From assembly GCA_037178675.1 (NCBI GenBank), contig JAYMGJ010000719.1, positions 1-64,000 of the forward strand: 64,000 bases of DNA, read 5' to 3'. Each line of letters opens with the position of its first letter. The first letter of the stretch is position 1. The notes under the pieces were generated by a model, which saw only the letters and a list, made by a program, of their open reading frames with translations, did no database searches and was not told the DNA's origin. The position numbers and the translations under genes are program-made. Source of the DNA: Scleroderma bovista. Taxonomy: Eukaryota > Basidiomycota > Agaricomycetes > Boletales > Sclerodermataceae. Below, in pieces: positions 33,986-45,623 of the stretch.

Positions 33986-34483
33986 ATGGAGCCTAGACCA
34001 TGGTCTATCTGCCTGTCAAGTTCCAACATAAATCTGTTTATTTTCCACGGAGATATTCCACCCGCAATCCAGACACCCACTTCATCACTCACTATGGAGT
34101 CTGCATTTTCTCTGGAACATTTCTCCGCTATTGCAGTAGACCTCAACTATGTCCTGCTCTTGGGACAGCCTCTCCCTGAGCTTCTGTGTACTGTCTGGTA
34201 CATATCTTCCCAGCCTGCTCCCCCAGTCCCTCTTGTTCTTGGTCAGCGCGTTCTCCTCGTCAGTCCTGCGTCGCGCACGTACTTTGGTTGTCTCAAGTCT
34301 ATCGTTAGACTTGAAAATTCATACCTGGTCATCTCTGTGTCTCCTGAGTCCTCTGCATATGGTCCTTTTATTCCAGAGTCCTGTCACATCCATCTCCCTC
34401 TATCATTCATCTTGCTTCCCTGGACACATCGAATCCGCTATTCACGTTTCACTTCCCTGCTATCCCACAACAAACATGAATGA
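33986..34483 (+). CDS. Conserved ORF of unknown function in the segment
   Basis: 165 codons. It is paralogous to the 144-codon reverse-strand frame at 52,382-52,816: FSLEHFSAIAVDLNYVLLLG versus FSLDHFSAIAADLHYVLLLG, SQPAPPVPLVLGQRVLLVSP versus SQPAPSVPLVLGQHVLLVSP. Differences are mostly conservative and the frame is kept in both, which favours real coding. It has alternating hydrophobic segments and Pro turns but no catalytic motif. The start codon is uncertain; it may be an exon of the upstream transposon gene. Confidence 0.45.
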   Translation: MEPRPWSICLSSSNINLFIFHGDIPPAIQTPTSSLTMESAFSLEHFSAIAVDLNYVLLLGQPLPELLCTVWYISSQPAPPVPLVLGQRVLLVSPASRTYFGCLKSIVRLENSYLVISVSPESSAYGPFIPESCHIHLPLSFILLPWTHRIRYSRFTSLLSHNKHE

Positions 34484-35244
34484 AACAGTGCTCTAGAACC
34501 CTTCTTAGGAGCCCTAATAGAGTACAGAACCTTCCCCTTACTGCTCAAGGGAAGACTGCACTTCGGGAGCACCAAATTTCGCAATTTTGCTCTACAGAAG
34601 CTCAATCCAAGGGATTTGTGACACTTTGTGACCAGCTGTGACTCTACTTGTCATTCCAGGCCCCCTGACACTGCTCTTCTGGTTGGATTAATTCTTTTAT
34701 TATCCCCCAGCCACTCCCATCAGTGGCACTGCTTCAGAAGCTCATCTCCAGATCTAAAGTTCAATCAATCACAGGTTGTGCTTCCCTTCTGTCTGAGTCA
34801 CACAGAGTCACTCTGGCTCACTCTGACTCACTCTGCTGCGCATTATTCATCCCCTCTTGGCATTACTAATCCCCATTACTCCCCTTACCAATCACTTACC
34901 AATCATCCTTCAAATCATGCTTATCATGCTGCTTATCAATTCATGACTCATGCGCCTATGATTCATATGCATTATGTCATCACATATGCTCATTTAGCTT
35001 CGATCTACTCATCCCATGCTTTTCCCCCCTCTCTTTTGGGCCCCATGCAATGATTTTTCCATATTCTTGGTTATGCGCCCCTTTTTACCTATGTTTTTGC
35101 TCTTTCCCTTGGCTCAGCAGCTTGTTCAGGCTCTCCCCATCAATGACTCAGCCTGATTACATTGCTTATCAATCACTTACCAATTTCTTACCAATCTCTT
35201 ACCAAGCACTTAGTCATTTGTGCTTACAGGGCCACAGCCCCTCC

Positions 35245-35301
35245 TGTATATAAACCAGCAGCCAAAGGCTGCAAGGAAGTGTCTGCTTCCCCCTCAATAA
35301 A
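35245..35301 (+). promoter_or_regulatory. TATA box and AATAAA pair
   Basis: TGTATATAAA at 35,245-35,254 and AATAAA at 35,296-35,301, only about 45 bp apart. The reverse-complement copy B keeps a TATA-like TGTATTTAAACC near 51,430-51,445. Such closeness is usual in the U3/R region of LTRs. Confidence 0.35.
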
Positions 35302-35829
35302 GCGACCACATTCACTCTCCCTCACTGTCTATAAGCTCTATCTCTGTCTTTGGACTTGTAGGTCACTCAGTGCTGGCCTAAAGCTCCTATATTGTTGTTT
35401 ATCAGATATATCTTGTATCTGATTATTTCTCTAGACTCAAGCACAGTCTAGCATCTCTGTCCACTCCATCCCATCACTGTCCATCGTATTCTTGAAGCAG
35501 GAACTATTCCCTTGCTTCCCTGTTGCTCCATCACTGCTATTACCCCCCTATCATCAATCTATCATCGCTCTTCAATCCCAGGACTCTTCCTAACCACTGT
35601 GGTAGGCTGAAGAGGAGTCAATACCATCCCAAGTCATATTCTATCCCCATCAGAAGCCCTTCCCTTCCCTCCTGCATCCTGCCTGAAGGCGTGCAGCACA
35701 TTCCCCTGTGGAGATTACATTTCAGAAACACAAAGGAAGACCACCACTCGCATATTGCTGTCATTTGGTGTTGGTTGTTGGTTGTTCTGACCTCTTCCCT
35801 CACTTAGGCGCACACCACCAGTGTTGTCG

Positions 35830-36180
35830 ATGCAGCCACTGACAACAAGACATTGTCATCCCCACCACCATCTGTGCCGACAACAATGACCCCACCAACA
35901 GATGACAATGACACTGATGACCCCACCCTCAACATTGTCAACATGGCCACCAACACTGACAACAATGACAGCCACCACTACCACCACCAGCATCGTCAAC
36001 CACCAATGCGACGACAATGGCCAATGACACGACCACCACCCAACTGCATCGATGACGACGACCCCATCACCGGCGTTGACAATGCAATACACTGACCACC
36101 ACCACACTGGCCCACCAACACGACAATGGTGACGACACCAACCCACTTACCATCCACCACCCCGCATCAATGATCACACG
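35830..36180. repeat. Type 2 minisatellite (CACCA/GACAATGAC)
   Basis: Tandem, irregular 'ccaccac', 'gacaatgac' and 'ccatcaac' words, related to the arrays at 27,700, 54,470 and 55,030, followed by an AT-rich tract ('tttagtatagtatttagtcc', near 36,198). Confidence 0.65.
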
Positions 36181-36420
36181 ATGACGGCAGCACAATTTAT
36201 TTAGTATAGTATTTAGTCCATGTCATACCTTGATACAATAAAAAATGTTTCCTTTAATGGCTCTTCTTTTCTATTGATGTGTTATTGGTACTATACTACT
36301 GACACTGGATTGACCCAGTGTGAGCATGTGGACAAGTCCACAGGCAGGGGTGAATAGGTATTAATCTGTTCCTATCCTCTGCATTTGTATAGCCCTAATT
36401 TTCTCATCTAGAGCAATTAT

Positions 36421-36590
36421 GCCATTGGCCACCACCCCAGTGCACAGCACTCTAGCTAAAGGTGTATGGGTCAGCCAAATATTAAATAAAATAAAATAAT
36501 TTGAGGAGGACTGCTAGGTTAGGTTTCAAACTCTGCTAGGATTTAACACCCATACACCTTCAACCAGAACAAAGCCATTGCCAATGGCGG
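36421..36590. repeat. Small inverted-repeat (MITE-like) unit
   Basis: AAGGTGTATGGGT (36,459-36,471) is inverted as ACCCATACACCTT (36,548-36,560), and GCCATTGGC occurs outside both arms at similar distance. It has an AT-rich loop. No clear target duplication. Confidence 0.5.
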
Positions 36591-36699
36591 GCAGTGTTGG
36601 CAAGGTCAATTTGACTATTGGTCAATAGAGTCAAGTCAATAGAGAGTCAAGTTTGGATGACCTGTCATTGACTGGTCACTGACTGGTTAAGCAAAATGC

Positions 36700-38480
36700 T
36701 AGTCTGCTATGACTCATATGGACTGTCTGACAGTCTGATGGTCTGGGTGGTTTAAACTTTCTGAGTGACTTATTATCTGTGGGGCCAGATTGTGCTGGTT
36801 ACTCTGAATGGTCTTATCTATCTGACAACCTTACTAGCTGGAGAGTCTGACTGCTCTGACCAGTCTGGAATGATCTGAAGTGTCTGACTGGTCTGACTGT
36901 CTGTGTCTGATCAGTCTGAGGGGGTCTGACTGCTCTAATTGCTCTGGCTGGTCTGGACTATCTGGAAGTCTGACACCCTAGGGGGTCTGATCACTCTGAC
37001 TGGCTGGTTGGTCTGGAATGATCTGAAGTGTCTGACTGGTCTGACATGTCTGGCAGGGTCTCAAATGTTTGACTGGTCTGATTGGTCTGATCACTTTGAC
37101 TAGGCTGGAGCAGTCTGGACCATCTGACTGGCCTGACCACCTGGTGGGTCTGACCACTGACCACTCTGACTGGCCTGGAGAAGTCTGAAGTGTCTGACTG
37201 CTCTGATTTCTCTGACTGATCTGGAGTAGTCCAAAGTGTCTGACTGGCCTGACTGTCTTGGGGGTCTGACTGCTCTGATTGCTCTGACTGGTCTGGAGTG
37301 GCCTGAAGTGTCTGACTGGCCTGACTACCTGAAGGGTCTGACCACTCTGACTGTTCTGACTGGTCTGGAGTGGCCTGAAATATCTGACTGGTTGGACTGA
37401 CGGGTGGGTCTGATGAATCTGATGAATCTGACTGGTCTGAAGTGGTCTGGGGTGTCTGATAGTTTAACATCCTGGGAGGTCTAACCAGTCTGACTGGTCT
37501 GGGGTGGTCTGAAGTGTCTGACTAGCCTAACTGTCTGGGGGGTCTGACTGGTCTGATTGCTCTGACTGGTCTAGAGTAGTCTGAAGTGTCTGACCAGCCT
37601 AACTGTCTGGGGGGGTCTGACCACTCTGACCACTCTGACTGCTCTGGATTGGCCTGAACTATCTAACTGGCCTGGCTGTCTGGTGGGTCTGACCACTCTG
37701 ACCACTCTGACCACTCTAACTGGTCTGACACAGTCTGAAGTGTCTGACTGACCTGACTGTCTGGGGAATCTGACTGGTCTGGAGTGGCCTGAAGTGTCTG
37801 ACTGGCCTAACTGTATGGGGGGTCTGACCACTCTGACCACTCTGACTGGTCTGGAGTATCTGAATGGTCTGACTGTCTGGTGGGTCTGATCAGTCTGATT
37901 GGTCTGATATGTTTGGCAGGGTCTTAAATGTCTGACTGACTTACTGTCTGGGGGGTCTGACTGCTCTGACTGCTCTGGGTGGTCTTAAGTGTTTGACTGA
38001 CTTACTATCTGAGGGGTCTGACTGGTCTGACTGGTCTGGGTGTCTGTCTGTCTGCCTTGTGGGTCTGACTGCTCTGACTGATCTAACAGGTCTTAAATGT
38101 CTAACTGACTTACTGTCTGGGGGGGTATGACTGCTCTGACTACTCTGGGTGGTCTTAAGTGTCTAACTGACTTACTGTCAGAGGAGTCTGACTAGTCTGG
38201 GTGGTCTTAAGTGTCTGACTGACTTACTATCTGAGAGGTCTGATGGCTCTGGGTGGTCTGGGTGGTCTGACATGTCTGGCTGACTTACTGTCTGGGGGGT
38301 CTAACTGATCTGACTGGTCTGGAGTGGTCTTAAATGACTGACTGACTGACTCTCTAGGGGGTCTGAACTTACTGTCTGGGGGGTCTGACTGGTCTGACTG
38401 GTCTGGAGTGGTCTTAAATGTCTGATTCCAGAACTCCCAGTCTGATGCCAGATGCTCCCAGACTGTTAAGTCATGTCAGA
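36700..38480. repeat. GGTCTGACTG minisatellite array, ~1.8 kb
   Basis: Tandem copies of TGACTGGTCTG-type 10-12-bp words, arranged in a higher-order unit of about 60-65 bp ('gaagtgtctgactggcctga', 'ggggggtctgac'). It is the complement-strand type of the array at 12,061. It runs directly into a copia gag N-terminal piece at 38,490. Confidence 0.85.
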
Positions 38481-38489
38481 CCATTTCAG

Positions 38490-39230
38490 ATTGTTAAGGG
38501 ACCTAAGTGCTGTCAGAGAAATTGTCACCTTGCTGATGTTGGAACAAAGCAGGACCTTCATTTCATTACTCCAGGTGGAATAATTGAGGCCAGTGAGAGG
38601 TTTGATGTGATGAGAAGGCTTAGAGGACATGATGATAACCAATAGAGTGATGGGGACAATGGGAGAAGTCCTGACAATGGTCTGCAGTGCAAGAGAGGAT
38701 CAAGAGGAGATTGTAGGTACAAGGATGGGTGAAATTGGTAGGCAGGAAGTGGAGATATGGGTCAATGTTGCCAGAGAGTATATGCAGGGTGTTGTCAACA
38801 ATCAGAGCAATGAATCAACAATCCAATGGAGTGTCCAGTGGTCCTTGAGGCATAAAGCACAATGGCCCAAAAATCAAAGAGATCAGACCAGAGGATGATG
38901 AGTTATGACATGAAAGAGGTGACTGATTTGTGCACTGAGAGTTCCTCTAATGCTCCTAACAATGCACAGAGTGTTCCAATGGCTCAATCTCCACCAAACG
39001 TGGTCTCTGGGGTTTTAAAATCCTAGAAAGACAATGGTGCAAGTTGTGAGAGGACAGGACAAGATCCTGAGGCAGGAGAGAAATATTGGGTTATAGAGGC
39101 AAAAATGGGTATGAGGAGAGATCAAAAGGAGGTTTCTCAGATCAGAGTAGTAGGTTGGGGTTTTAACTGATGGGGAATCCAATGGAAGTAGTTTTGAGTG
39201 GATCAGAGCATGCAATGAGTGACTAGAGTG
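38490..39230 (-). pseudogene. Copia family 3 gag N-part and leader
   Basis: The reverse frame from about 38,590 reads a YSTWSNEMKVLLCSNISKVT block, matching the NYSTWKGEMKAFLC start of copia gag. It then passes into the minisatellite in the same place where the gag fragment at 12,000 does. The ~640 bp between the gag start and the PBS is a decayed leader with no clear frame. Confidence 0.55.
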
Positions 39231-39244
39231 CAGGGCTCATAACC
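39231..39244 (-). promoter_or_regulatory. Primer-binding site of copia family 3
   Basis: On the reverse strand GGTTATGAGCCCTG follows the CA end of the LTR at 39,245. Same sequence as in the other copia families and the TRIM. Confidence 0.75.
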
Positions 39245-39346
39245 TGTTCAAGCCAAAACTTGCTGGAAGCACACAAAGTGCTACTAAGCTACTCAGATAA
39301 GGTCCAGACTAGAGTCCAGTGTGAGTGACTAAAGATATAGACAGCT
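39245..39346 (-). repeat. Truncated copia family 3 5' LTR
   Basis: It starts TGTTCAAGCC on the forward strand beside the PBS and shares 'aaggtccagactagagtcca' with the relic at 1-280. It is cut at about 39,346 by a gypsy LTR relic. Confidence 0.7.
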
Positions 39347-39775
39347 TTTTATGACCATGTCCAACTCTGGGTTTTACCCAGTCACTCCGGTCACATCCCA
39401 GCACTCTAGCCCAACTATGGTTGCTCACTACTTACTCTGGTTGTGCTCATGCAGATAACCTCCTGTTAAGTATGACCCCTGGACTATGCTCTATTTGCTT
39501 GTTACCACACCTCGCTGTTTACCCTGCCTTGACATGAGTTCTCCATGAACTCAATATATCCTATACCTTGTAACATTTTCACCAGACCTGATTTATTTTA
39601 CCTAGACCTGACTTTATTTTCACTGGATCTGACCTAGTTCTAACTCTGGTCATCCCTTGTCTGCTATTAGGTTGTTTACTTGTCATTGTATGTACTCAAC
39701 CCTAGTTTCTACTTAGTATAAGTACCCTCTAGTTTACCTTGTACACCTCAGTCTGAAATCAACTTAGTCACTACT
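39347..39775 (+). repeat. Decayed Ty3/gypsy LTR relic
   Basis: Aligns with about the first 420 bp of the LTR at 40,765, but most CpG sites are changed: 'aactccggg' has become 'aactctggg' and 'cactccggtcgca' has become 'cactccggtcaca'. Its 3' part is cut off by the copia LTR at 39,776. Confidence 0.8.
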
Positions 39776-40001
39776 TGTTAAGATAAACCACAAAAGAGCA
39801 CTCTTGTGCCCAGTGTCAGAGACTGAAGAGAAGAGACTCTGGGCACAAAATTTTTAAGTATACAAACAAAGCAAACATGGAAAAATAGTGTAACACAAAA
39901 GCCACAAATCACCTGATCAACCTGGAAAGGAAATAGCTGAAGTAATCACTGGAAATGCACCACACAACAACACAAGAGTGCACAAACACTCAATATCAAC
40001 A
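39776..40001 (-). repeat. Copia family 1 LTR, third copy
   Basis: It starts TGTTAAGATAAACC and ends CTCAATATCAACA; 226 bp. It is followed by a fragment of the pol 3' end but lacks about 110 bp of the usual junction, so this is a rearranged element. Confidence 0.85.
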
Positions 40002-40764
40002 CAGATCAGCAGCCTGTTGGGTGGTAGGGACAAAGGAAGGTGTGATAGCTAGAGTTTAAAAGTCCAGTCCATAGGACCACAAAAAGACCAGAAACTGGAC
40101 TGGACTGGACTGGTCGCAACCGGACTGCATTTGCCAGTTGCCTGCTTTTGAGAATGATGAAAAAGACTGGTTGCAACTGGTTGCAACCAAATTATGTAAG
40201 CAATACATATATGGTATAAAAACCCCTATATTACAGGCTAATTTTGGCCTGCAGTGGGTCTTAAGAGGTGTAAAACTGATCTTTTTGGATGAAATATGGC
40301 ACAAATAAATATATAATAACTTGTATATAATGACTACAGTCTATAAATAGTATTTAGATGCTATCTGACACACCTTTGATGTGAAAAACATCAATAAAAT
40401 GCAAAAAAAAACAGTTTTTTTTAGTGGTTTGGACTGGTTTTTTAGCAGTTTTGGACCAGTCTTTAAGTGGTCCAGTCCAGTCCTCTTCCAAAAAAGGCAA
40501 AAAAAAACAGACTGGACTGGACTTTTAAACTCTAGTGATAGCCTGTTCCTGGACTGCATTTCGAAGTCAGTAGTAGTAGAGATTCAGCTGCTTCATCCTC
40601 CCATGGTGTTCTGGGTTCTTGGCAACAAAAATCACAGATTGGTTGTCAATGAGCAGAGAGGAGGCACTAGGAAGGGGAATACCAAGCTCATGCATCAGAT
40701 TGCACATCCATTTGATCTCCTTGCCTGCTTGGACAGCTGCCATGTACTCAGCTTTGGTAGTAGA
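40002..40764 (-). pseudogene. Copia RNase H fragment with MITE insertion
   Basis: Sequence matching 12,943-13,215 (IKWMCNLMHELGIP, SLLIDNQSVI, HHGRMKQLNL on the reverse strand). It is split by the MITE at 40,050-40,534 and ends at the gypsy element at 40,765. Confidence 0.85.
40050..40534. mobile_element. hAT-type MITE
   Basis: The ends TAGAGTTTAAAAGTCCAGTC and its inverse are perfect for about 20 bp. An 8-bp duplication GTGATAGC (40,042-40,049 and 40,535-40,542) flanks it, and removing it restores the copia sequence. 485 bp, no coding capacity, with tandem 'actgg' runs inside both ends. 8-bp duplications and TAGAG-type ends fit the hAT superfamily. Confidence 0.9.
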
Positions 40765-41400
40765 TGTTACGACCATGCCCAACTCCGGGTCTTATCCGGT
40801 CACTCCGGTCGCATCGCAGCTCTACAGCTCAACTCCGGTCGCTCAACACTTACTCCGGTCACGCTCACGCAGATAACCTTCCGTTAAGCACGACCCTTGG
40901 TCTATGCTCCATTCGCTCGTTACCACACTTCGCCGTTTACCCTGTCTTGACGTGAGTTCTCCGTGAACTCGATATATCCTATACCTTGTAGCATTTTCAC
41001 CGGACCTGATTTATTTTACCCGGACCTGACTTTATTTTCATCGGACCTGACCTAGTACTTTCTCCGGTTGTCCCTTGTCCGCCTTTTAGGCTGTTTACTT
41101 GTCACCGTATATACTCGACCCTAGTTCTTACTTAGTATAAGTACTCTGTAGTTTATCCTGTACTCCTCAGTCTGAAATCAACTTAGTCACTACTCCAGTC
41201 TCTGCCTGTCTCCGTCTCCGTCTCTATCACCTTGACCGGAACCTACGCAAGGGATCAACACACGTCGTCCTTGTCGTTGAATCCAAGCGGTCACCAACTC
41301 CGGCTGGACTAATCCCTCGTCCAGCCCTCTGCCCCCTTCCTTCGTCCGCGCTCGTCCGGACTTGACCAGACCTCCTACCGGAGTAGACCTGGACTTGACA
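40765..41400 (+). repeat. 5' LTR of the gypsy element
   Basis: TGTTACGACC to GGACTTGACA. Strongly enriched in CTCCGG/TCCGGA words. Ends next to GTATTTCAGAC; no usual tRNA-complementary PBS was recognised there. Confidence 0.92.
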
Positions 41401-41469
41401 GTATTTCAGACTCACACTTGTGTGGGTTCACTGTTCCATACCCCGTACGCAAACTAGCTTCTATTTCTT

Positions 41470-42912
41470 ATGACTATGACTACGCGCTCTCGTGCTCGTA
41501 CCGCTGCAGCACTTGCTGAAGAAGCAGGTGCAGTCGACGACCTCCACCTCTCTGCTGCTCATCAAGCCCTGTCTAACTGCAGGCAACCTCCAGCTTCAGT
41601 TAGCCAATTCCGGAGCTTCACAGCTCGAAACCCTACAGCGCCTTTGACTCCGCGTCGAGATGCTGCGCCTCAGAGCCTTCGTGGTTCTGCAGACTTAGGT
41701 CACCATGAATCCGTTTCTGGTGATTGATTCCCCTACTGTCGCGACCCCACTCCGGAACGTCGCGAACCTGCCCGTCACCAGTGGTTTGGCCCCGAGGACG
41801 GACCCAGAGATGATCCGGACGACCCCGGAGATGGCGACAATGATGATGACGACGATGATGACTTTGTCGACGCCATGGATGAGCTAGACCCTGGTCTGGC
41901 TGTCTTCCAAAATTTAGCAGTCGCCGTCAACCGCCTCTCCCGCTCCTCCCACTGGACCAACGACTCTTCCTCCTCACGTGCCAAAGTCCATGAACCGGAC
42001 ACCTTCGACGGTACAGATCCCAAAAAGCTCAGGACCTTCTTGGTCCAGTGTGAGCTCTGCTTCCAGGATCGTGCCAAAGCGTTCTGCCTAGATAGGGCTA
42101 AGGTAATGTTCGCCCAGTCCTATCTCAAAGGTATGACGTTGGAGTGGTTCAAACCGGACCTCCTCCACTCCGGTGATCCGGCTGACCGTCCACTCTGGAT
42201 GGACAGTTGGGTTCACTTCGTCGCTGAGCTCCAGAGCACCTTTGGACCTCACGACCCCATCGCTGATGCAGAGCATCAATTAGAGCACCTCCGGATGAAG
42301 GATGCTCACCGCGTTACACGGTACATAGTAGACTTCAACCGACTCGCCTCCCAGGTCCAGGACTACGGAGATGGCGCACTCCGCCGCCTATTCTACTCTG
42401 GTCTCCCGGATCGCCTCAAGGACGAGATAGCTTGAGTTGGGAAGCCCCTGACTCTACATGGGCTTAGGGCCCTTTGTCAAGAGATCGACGCGCGCTATTG
42501 GGAGCGCAAAGACGAGATCTCTCGTACGACAAAGACCCAGTCCACCTCATCCCCAACCAAGCCCTCCAACTCCGGAGGCAACACCCCCAAGCCCGGTCAG
42601 GCCAAGACTGGCAACTCCCCCAGCTCCGCCAACACCTCTGGCTCGTCAAAGACGACCAGCAACCAGTCCTCGTCCGGCTCCAAACCGGACCTAACCAACA
42701 AGCTTGGTAAGGACGGGAAGCTAACCGCAGATGAGCGCAAAAGGCGTCTGGACAACAACCTCTGCATGTTCTGCGGAGGGACCGGTCACTTTGCGGACAA
42801 CTGTCCTAAGAAGACCAAAAAGGCCAAGGCTCGCACTGCGGCCATCGCTGCTGAGTCCAGTAAGATGGACTCTACTAACTCGGGTGCCAACTCCGAGTCA
42901 AAAAAAGAGTAA
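41470..42912 (+). pseudogene. Gypsy gag with zinc knuckle, two internal stops
   Basis: One reading frame from ATG 41,470 to TAA 42,910-42,912, broken by TGA at 41,725 and 42,433. The N-part is basic then acidic. The retrotransposon gag block includes DTFDGTDPKKLRTFLVQCEL, MTLEWFKPDLL and YIVDFNRLASQVQDYGDGAL. A Ser/Lys-rich linker precedes the zinc knuckle [14 protein letters not shown] (CX2CX4HX4C, near 42,765-42,806). Gag packages the RNA. The frame ends just after a run of seven A (42,900-42,906) and the pol frame is -1 relative to it. Confidence 0.88.
42900..42906 (+). promoter_or_regulatory. Candidate -1 frameshift site (A AAA AAA)
   Basis: In the gag frame the heptamer A-AAA-AAA is followed by GAG and the gag stop TAA (42,910-42,912). 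Slipping back one base enters the protease frame exactly. This is the canonical X-XXY-YYZ form. A downstream pseudoknot was not assessed. Confidence 0.5.
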
Positions 42913-44336
42913 GCAGCTCCCGGACCTCCGCACAACCGGCAAGCTGCATTGACTCCGGAAGTGCACCCAAGGAGGCTCGCCTCAACGCGTCCACTCTTTA
43001 CGATCCTAACTCTCTTATGCCCCATGTTTTCCTCTTGTCTTACAATTTACCAGAACTCCGTGCGCTTGTGGACTCCGGTTCCACGCACTGCTTTGTAGAT
43101 ACCAAATATGCTCTCGGACACTCTCTCCTCACTTACTCTGTTTCCCCGATTGTACTCTGGCTTTTCGACGGTACCTCGAATTTTGTAATTACTCAAGCCG
43201 TCGACCTATCAGTGAAGTTCCCCGCATCCGGTGATGTCACCCCCATGACCTTTTACCTAACTCCACTGGATTCTGAATGCAAAATTGTTCTCGGACATAA
43301 CTGGCTCACCCGCTACAATCCGTTGATTGACTGGGTATTGAGCAGTTTAACATTCTGAACACTTGCAGAAAGTTTGCCAGCGCCCCTGTCGACTCCCTCT
43401 CCGGTTCTGTCTGGTAACCCTGTCTCCAGCCTCTCCGGCCAATCTGACCCCGGCCCCGCGCCATCTGTCGACACTCTGGTTTGCACCCCTCCGCACATCT
43501 CCCTGATTAACGCAGCCGCATTCGTGCGTGCGTGCAAATTAGAGGGATCTACCAAATACCAACTTCAGCTGCGTCCCTCCGACTCAGCAAAGGCTCGTTC
43601 TTCCTCTGCCTCTACTCCGCCGGACCTGGACATTGTCCCTCCAGAGTATCGCGATTATGCGGATGTGTTCAGCAAGGCAAAGGCCTCTGAACTTCCCCCG
43701 CATCGCGACTATGACTTGAAGATCGACCTTGAAGAAGGTACTTCCCCACCTCTGGGAACCCTCTACTCACTGTCTCCGGTTGAGCTCTCCACTCTCCGGA
43801 CCTTCATCAACGAGAATCTTAATACAGGTTTCATCCGTCCTACCGCTTCCTCCCATGCTGCTCCGGTCCTCTTCGTAAAAAAGAAGGACGGCTCACTCCG
43901 CCTCTGCGTTGACTTCCGAGGCCTAAACAAAATCACCAAAAAGGATCGCTATCCACTCCCCCTAATCTCTGACCTACTAGACTCCCCAAGCCGTGCTAAG
44001 ATCTACTTGAAGATCGACCTCCGGCACGCGTACCATCTAGTCCAGATTGCTCCGGGCGATGAGTGGAAGACCACCTTCCGCTATGGGTCTTACGAGTGGT
44101 TAGTAATGCCCTTTGGCCTCACTAACGCCCCTGCAGCCTTCCAGCGCTTTGTCAACACCATCTTTGCTGACATGCTGGATGTCTGCGTCGTCGTGTACCT
44201 CGACAACATCCTCATCTACTCCGAGGATATGGAGTCCCACCAGCAGCACGTCCGGGAAGTGCTCCGCCGTCTCCGGTTGCATGGCCTCTTCGCCAAACCA
44301 GAGAAATGCGAGTTCCACTCGGACTCGGTAGAGTAC
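42908..44336 (+). pseudogene. Gypsy protease and first (truncated) RT copy
   Basis: The protease has [15 protein letters not shown] (Asp-Ser-Gly active site) and IVLGHNWL near 43,300. A TGA at 43,356-43,358 (Thr-Phe-stop-Thr-Leu; CGA would fit) breaks the frame. RT follows with [57 protein letters not shown] and [11 protein letters not shown]. Two codons are missing before Arg-Tyr-Gly-Ser. The frame stops at 44,336 where a foreign LTR begins. It duplicates the RT that restarts at 45,624. Confidence 0.9.
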
Positions 44337-45623
44337 TGTCATATCCATACTTTTCCAGTCGCAACTCCGGTCTAACCATGGCCCGCCTGACCTCTCCTTA
44401 GGCATAGATGCAACTCCGGATCTAGTCCGGCCATCTCCAGCCCTATAGCTGCACTCCAGCTCAACTCCGGTCACTACGTCCATCTCCGCCTCAGGACTAA
44501 CCCCTGTCTTCTTACAGACAGATCCGCGGTCTAACTCCTCCATGTCGGACCTGTACCTACCACTAGTCGCTACTCCAGTTTCAGTCCGGCCACTCCCTTA
44601 GCCTTGTCTGCGACGTAGCCCAACTCCAGCTGGTACATCCAACTCCGGCTCAGTTCTGCTCCTGCTCCTGCTCCACTTCCTCTGTCAGGTCCACCAAAGG
44701 CTTAGGACATTTCCATGTCCAACTCTGGACCTTCCTCCGGCTACTCCGCCCTTCCTCCACCTGTGCACTCCCTCCAGTCGTGCACTCCCTCCGCTCTTGC
44801 ACTTCCTCCGGTCGTGCACTTCCTCTGGTCCCACTTCCTCTGGTCCCACTTCCTCTGGTCCTGGACATCGCTCCGGACTTAACATTAGTTAAGTCCACCT
44901 CTGACCCTTACCTGTCCTCTTCCGACCTAGTTCCCTTGTCCCTGCTTTTCCTCCGTCATCCCTGTAACTCTAGTTCCCCGTGTCTGCTTCCGCTCCGGTT
45001 TATTTTCCTGTCCCTGCTTTATTTTCTTGTACCTGGTTTATTTTCCTGTCTGCTTCTGCTCCATCCCTTGTCTTGACATTAAGGTGTTTACTTGTCACCG
45101 TATATACTCACCTTAGTTTCATTTACTATATAAACTACTATACTCCGGCCTAGTAGTTTCCTTAGATCAAATCTCGACTAAGATACTCCCCACTCTGTAC
45201 TACCCATTATGCTCTCCTAATCCCATCTTGTTCTCCTGAACTCCGGCCAACTCCGGCCTCCATCCTATCTTGTCCCCTTGGTCCTATGTCTGATCCTAGC
45301 AAGTCTCCTACTTGCATGAGGGCAGAAGCCACCTCTGTCCCAGACTCAACGCTAGACCTCTCAGGACTTATCCCACCTCTGGGATGTCCTTCACTCCGGA
45401 CAAGCTGCGCTCAACTCCGGACCACTTTCCCGTGGTCCGGACTTACTCCGCAAAAACCCGGACTTACTCCCTGTGCTTCTCTAGTGCCCGGACTTCGTTT
45501 GTTTGACCCGGACTTGACTCTCCGCACTAACTAGCACCTACTAGTGTCTGGACTTACCTCCTCATTAGTTCCCTGCACCTCTGGACCTCCTAGTAAGATC
45601 ATTGAGGAGAACTGGTCTTGACA
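44337..45623 (+). mobile_element. LTR of gypsy family II inside pol
   Basis: TGTCATATCC to GGTCTTGACA, 1,287 bp. Closely matches the solo LTR at 59,792-61,037. The flanks do not form a target duplication (AGTAC left, CTCTC right), and the RT sequence on the right restarts upstream of where the left one stopped, which points to recombination between two LTR insertions. A TATA-like 'actatataaac' lies near 45,126. Confidence 0.85.

Larger units (their letters stand above)
33690..35810 (+). repeat. Plavaka-linked ~2-kb segment, copy A
   Basis: Aligns by eye with the reverse complement of about 50,900-53,130: shared words include 'agaaccaccaagaagcagaa', 'cattccgatattttgaatag', 'cacggagatattcc' and 'cacttcatcgctcactatgg' (or one-base variants). 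In both copies the C-terminal end of the same transposase lies just upstream. It includes an unknown ORF (33,986-34,483), TTACCAATC-type short repeats (34,880-35,210), a TATA box and an AATAAA. It is probably the 3' part of the Plavaka-type element, or a second element fused to it. Confidence 0.6.

Noticed and set aside
35023..35310. Complete LTR of a further retroelement
   Set aside because: TATA and AATAAA are present, but no TG..CA ends, PBS or target duplication could be placed.
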